Source of the DNA: a bacterium
Lineage (GTDB): Bacteria; Actinomycetota; Acidimicrobiia; Spongiisociales; UBA11373
DNA: 25,818 nucleotides
Reading direction: 5' to 3'
Assembly: GCA_013202595.1 (NCBI GenBank)
Contig: JABMPV010000347.1
Coordinates: 1-25,818, forward strand
Each line of letters starts with the position of its first letter. Within the stretch, counting starts at the first letter, position 1. Positions 23,840-25,818 of this stretch are shown here, piece by piece. The position numbers and the translations under genes were made by a program. The notes below the pieces were generated by a model, which did no database searches, was not told the DNA's origin, and saw nothing but the letters and a program-made list of their open reading frames with translations.

Positions 23840-24589
23840 ATGGGGACACTGGATGGAAGCGTGGCAATCGTGACGGGAGGATCGGGAGACCTCGGTCGCG
23901 CCTACTGCCTGGGCCTGGCAGAAGCGGGGGCCGACGTCGTGATCGCCGACGTCGTAGACCCTTCCGGGGTCGTCGCCGAGATCACCTCCGCCGGAGGCAG
24001 CGCTCTCGCCGTCACCGTCGACATCTCCGATCCCGATTCAGTCGCCGCAATGTCGGCCGCCACATTGGAGGCCTTCGGTCGGATCGACGTGCTGGTCAAC
24101 AATGCAGCCGTGTTCAAGACCGTGACGATCGGCTCCTTCGACGAGATCCCTCTCGAGGAGTGGGACAGGGTGATGGCGGTCAACGTGCGCGGCGCATGGC
24201 TCTGCGCACGATCCGTGGTTTCTGCGATGCGCGAACGGGGCGCCGGCCGAATCATCAACATCTCATCGAACACCGTCTGGAAGGGAGTGCCCGGCTTCCT
24301 CCACTACGTGACGTCGAAGTCGGCCATGATCGGATTCACCAGGGCTCTCGCCCGCGAGGTGGGCGAACACGGCATCACGGTCAACACCGTGGCGCCCGAC
24401 TACATCCCCGATGCGATCCTTCTGGATCAGTATCCCGGCCACGACGAGGCCGTGGTGGCCCAGCGATCGATCGCCAGGACGCAGGTTCCCGACGACATGG
24501 TGGGGACGGTGGTATTCCTCGCAGGCCCCGGCGCGGGGTTCATCACAGGTCAGAGCTTCCTCGTCAACGGCGGCTCACACTTCCAGTGA
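23840..24589 (+). CDS. Short-chain dehydrogenase/reductase
   Basis: A 249-residue classical SDR. Cofactor motif TGGSGDLG at 12-19, NNAA at 87-90, catalytic serine in NISSN (S142/S143), Y156 and K160 in YVTSK, and the C-terminal GQSFLVNGG are all present. D37 after strand two (VVIADV) suggests NAD(H) preference. It oxidises an alcohol or reduces a ketone; the substrate is unknown. The start is clear from AGGAGAGGAG just upstream. It is divergent from the ALDH gene and shares its control region, so it probably belongs to the same pathway. It converges with the vapC remnant after a 15-base gap. Confidence 0.93.
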   Translation: MGTLDGSVAIVTGGSGDLGRAYCLGLAEAGADVVIADVVDPSGVVAEITSAGGSALAVTVDISDPDSVAAMSAATLEAFGRIDVLVNNAAVFKTVTIGSFDEIPLEEWDRVMAVNVRGAWLCARSVVSAMRERGAGRIINISSNTVWKGVPGFLHYVTSKSAMIGFTRALAREVGEHGITVNTVAPDYIPDAILLDQYPGHDEAVVAQRSIARTQVPDDMVGTVVFLAGPGAGFITGQSFLVNGGSHFQ

Positions 24590-24604
24590 GGCGTCCAGGA
24601 GTGG

Positions 24605-24733
24605 TCAGGGCTCGACCCGGGTGATGGTCGGTACTCGATCGAGTGTGCGATCGAAGGACACGATCTCCGGTATCCCGGTGATCTCGGCAGAGGTTGTGAG
24701 ACCCGCCTCGACGTAGTCGATGAATGCCGTCAC
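24605..24733 (-). pseudogene. Remnant of a VapC-type PIN toxin gene with an internal deletion
   Basis: GTG at 24733 overlaps the antitoxin stop by 4 bases, as in intact vapBC pairs. The frame reads only 42 residues: MTAFID, which matches the start of PIN toxins (usually MTAFIDTN...), joined directly to YVEAGLTTSAEITGIPEIVSFDR and a VPTITRVEP end, which matches the last ~37 residues of the same family. The central part, roughly 85-95 residues carrying most of the acidic catalytic residues, is missing while the frame is kept. The product cannot be an active ribonuclease; an accidental peptide may still be made. The family comparison is from memory. Confidence 0.75.
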
Positions 24734-24978
24734 CGGCGTGCCCGGGCTCGCGACCTGTTGGTGATCCTGCGCACTTCATCCCGGGCGGCGCCCCGCTTGG
24801 CCGCCGGCACGTCGACGGTGCCGGCAAGGTCCAGCAGATTCGGGGTCCGGGCGAGCACCGCCCGGTGCTGCTCGACGCGAAACACGACTTCGTCGCCCGC
24901 CGCGATCTCCAGAGCTTCGCGGACGGCCTTCGGGATCGTGATCTGACCCTTCGAGGTCACCCTTGCTGCAACATCCAT
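24730..24978 (-). CDS. AbrB/MazE-type antitoxin (VapB-like)
   Basis: An 82-residue protein beginning MDVAARVTSKGQITIPKAVR, the swapped-hairpin AbrB DNA-binding fold, followed by EALEIAAGDEVVFRVE. The C-terminal 30 residues are basic (RRITNRSRARARR) and would normally hold the toxin-binding segment. The frame runs further upstream, but ATG 24978 has AGGTGG at a proper distance and gives the standard N-terminus. It is followed directly by the vapC remnant and preceded by a matching palindrome. With the toxin deleted, it is an orphan that may still repress its own promoter or act on related operators elsewhere. Confidence 0.88.
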   Translation of the reverse strand: MDVAARVTSKGQITIPKAVREALEIAAGDEVVFRVEQHRAVLARTPNLLDLAGTVDVPAAKRGAARDEVRRITNRSRARARR

Positions 24979-25310
24979 GGAGTCGCCACCTGCCTTACAT
25001 TGCGTGTGATGTGAGGCAATCCCCAAACACCACCGGTGCAACCCCCGTGGTGCCTGTGGTTCCGCGGCGGGAAGCGCCGGGAACAGGTCGAGTCCCTCAG
25101 GACTCCGACAGGAACCTTCCCACAGTTTCATTCCACTTGAACCCGTCTGCCATTGGGAGGGACTCTCGGTTGGATTGAGCGAGGTAGCGGCATCCCGGAC
25201 CAGGGCCGCCCAGACGGCGGCCAGTTGATGGGCTGCCGGGCGGGCCGTCGCGCGATCAGGCAAGATGGGGTGACTGGCAGGCCAATGACGCACGCAAGGG
25301 GGTCTGGCTG
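24979..25310. other. Gene-free stretch between antitoxin and PlsC-like genes
   Basis: About 330 bases without a convincing gene. It holds the antitoxin operator at its left end, a short hairpin at 25090-25105 (GAGTCC, loop CTCA, GGACTC) and the ribosome site of the PlsC-like gene (AAGGGGG, 25296-25302). Open frames across it lack recognisable protein motifs. I found no tRNA fold or attachment-site repeat. The promoter of the PlsC-like gene should lie in its right half but no clear boxes were seen. Confidence 0.5.
24991..25018. promoter_or_regulatory. Palindromic operator of the antitoxin gene
   Basis: TGCCTTACAT (24991-25000) and ATGTGAGGCA (25009-25018) are inverted copies with nine of ten positions matching, spaced by eight bases. 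The site lies 12 bases upstream of the antitoxin ATG and covers a possible minus-strand promoter (TTGCCT, 16 bases, TAAGGC). Autoregulation through such a palindrome is usual for VapB/AbrB antitoxins. Confidence 0.65.
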
Positions 25311-25818
25311 ATGTTGCGGCGTCTCGCCGTGGTGGTGCTCCGCCTCCGGGGCTGGAGGCTGTCCGGGGAGGCTCCCGACCTGCGCAAGTACCTCATTGTC
25401 TTTGGCCCGCATACCTGCAACTGGGAACTGCTGCTGGGGCTGCTGGCCGCCGCCGGGTTCAGCCTCAGGATCTCCTGGCTGGGCAAGCACACCATTTTCC
25501 GCTGGCCGATCGCCGGGCTACTGCGGCTCCTCGGCGGGATACCCGTGCGCCGCAACCACCATGAGGGCCTGGTTGGGCAGGTTGTCGCTGCCTACGCTGC
25601 TGTCGATTCCCTCGTCATTGGCATGACGCCTGAGGGCACCCGCAGTCTCACCCCGTATTGGAGGTCGGGCTTCTATCACATGGCCTTGAGCGCAGGGGTC
25701 CCGATCGTGCTCGCATCGATCGACCGGCCCACCAGGCGCATCACTCTCGGGCCCACGCTTGAGCTCAGCGGAGACCCCCATCGGGACATGGATGCGATCC
25801 GCTTCTTCTACGCGAACG
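25311..25818 (+). CDS. PlsC-like lysophospholipid acyltransferase, N-terminal part (cut by window edge)
   Basis: The frame is open from ATG 25311 to the window end (169 codons). Recognisable blocks: PHTCNWE at 33-39, in the place of the H-x4-D catalytic motif; GKHTIFRWP and LLGGIPVRR (about 59-81), the usual second block; and TPEGTRS at 106-112, the third block that binds the acceptor phosphate. It is therefore a membrane-associated acyltransferase of the glycerolipid type. The catalytic motif reads H-x4-E rather than H-x4-D, so the acidic residue is conserved in charge but longer. AAGGGGG eight bases before the ATG supports this start. Confidence 0.85.
   Translation, partial: MLRRLAVVVLRLRGWRLSGEAPDLRKYLIVFGPHTCNWELLLGLLAAAGFSLRISWLGKHTIFRWPIAGLLRLLGGIPVRRNHHEGLVGQVVAAYAAVDSLVIGMTPEGTRSLTPYWRSGFYHMALSAGVPIVLASIDRPTRRITLGPTLELSGDPHRDMDAIRFFYAN

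Noticed and set aside
24633..24644. Perfect 12-bp palindrome ACTCGATCGAGT inside the vapC remnant
   Set aside because: Built from CGATCG, frequent in this GC-rich coding sequence; explained by codons of the remnant.
25090..25105. Hairpin with a tRNA T-arm-like look (GTCGAGTCC)
   Set aside because: No acceptor, anticodon or D-arm pairing found around it.
24730..25293. Longer minus-strand frame extending the antitoxin to 187 residues
   Set aside because: The extension has no family similarity and crosses the operator; ATG 24978 has a ribosome site and the standard N-terminus.

Overview
The window is GC-rich and almost entirely coding. Most neighbouring genes overlap by 4 bases (ATGA or GTGA), GTG starts are common, and one gene has a TANNNT -10 box six bases before its ATG. 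This fits a high-GC actinobacterium, and the gene mix loosely suggests an Acidimicrobiia-like lineage. That placement is an inference; no rRNA, tRNA, CRISPR array, insertion sequence or phage gene was seen.

Left end (1-6200). Two minus-strand genes encode an NfnAB-type pair: a GltA-like flavoprotein, cut by the window edge, and a ferredoxin-NADP reductase-like subunit. Divergent from them, a HEAT-repeat protein overlaps an HD-GYP protein by 4 bases, and the two share a 56-residue N-terminal segment that aligns without gaps. A polytopic acyltransferase-3 protein follows from what looks like a leaderless promoter.

Centre (6200-23700). A run of 15 minus-strand genes, possibly 16 with a DUF1761 membrane protein at the end, reads as one operon or two linked ones. 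In transcription order: aldehyde dehydrogenase, class II aldolase-like protein, a THI5/NMT1-type ABC importer (lipoprotein, ATPase, permease), class III aminotransferase, TRZ/ATZ-type amidohydrolase, PYROXD2-like FAD oxidoreductase, O-methyltransferase-like protein, an unusual GntR regulator, ThDP-dependent enzyme, a second class III aminotransferase, TIM-barrel isomerase-like protein, Gfo/Idh/MocA dehydrogenase and LhgO-like 2-hydroxyacid oxidase. A short-chain dehydrogenase is divergent from the first gene, across a region with a 19-bp operator-like palindrome. The set reads as import, deamination, transamination, oxidation and carbon-chain processing of a nitrogen-containing small molecule. 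I know of no described pathway with this composition, and the substrate cannot be read from sequence. This is the strongest candidate for an undescribed system.

Right end (24600-25818). A VapB/AbrB-type antitoxin gene and its palindromic operator look intact. Its toxin gene has collapsed to a 42-residue reading frame joining the first residues of a PIN protein to its last ~37. After a gene-free stretch of about 330 bases, a PlsC-like acyltransferase runs off the window.
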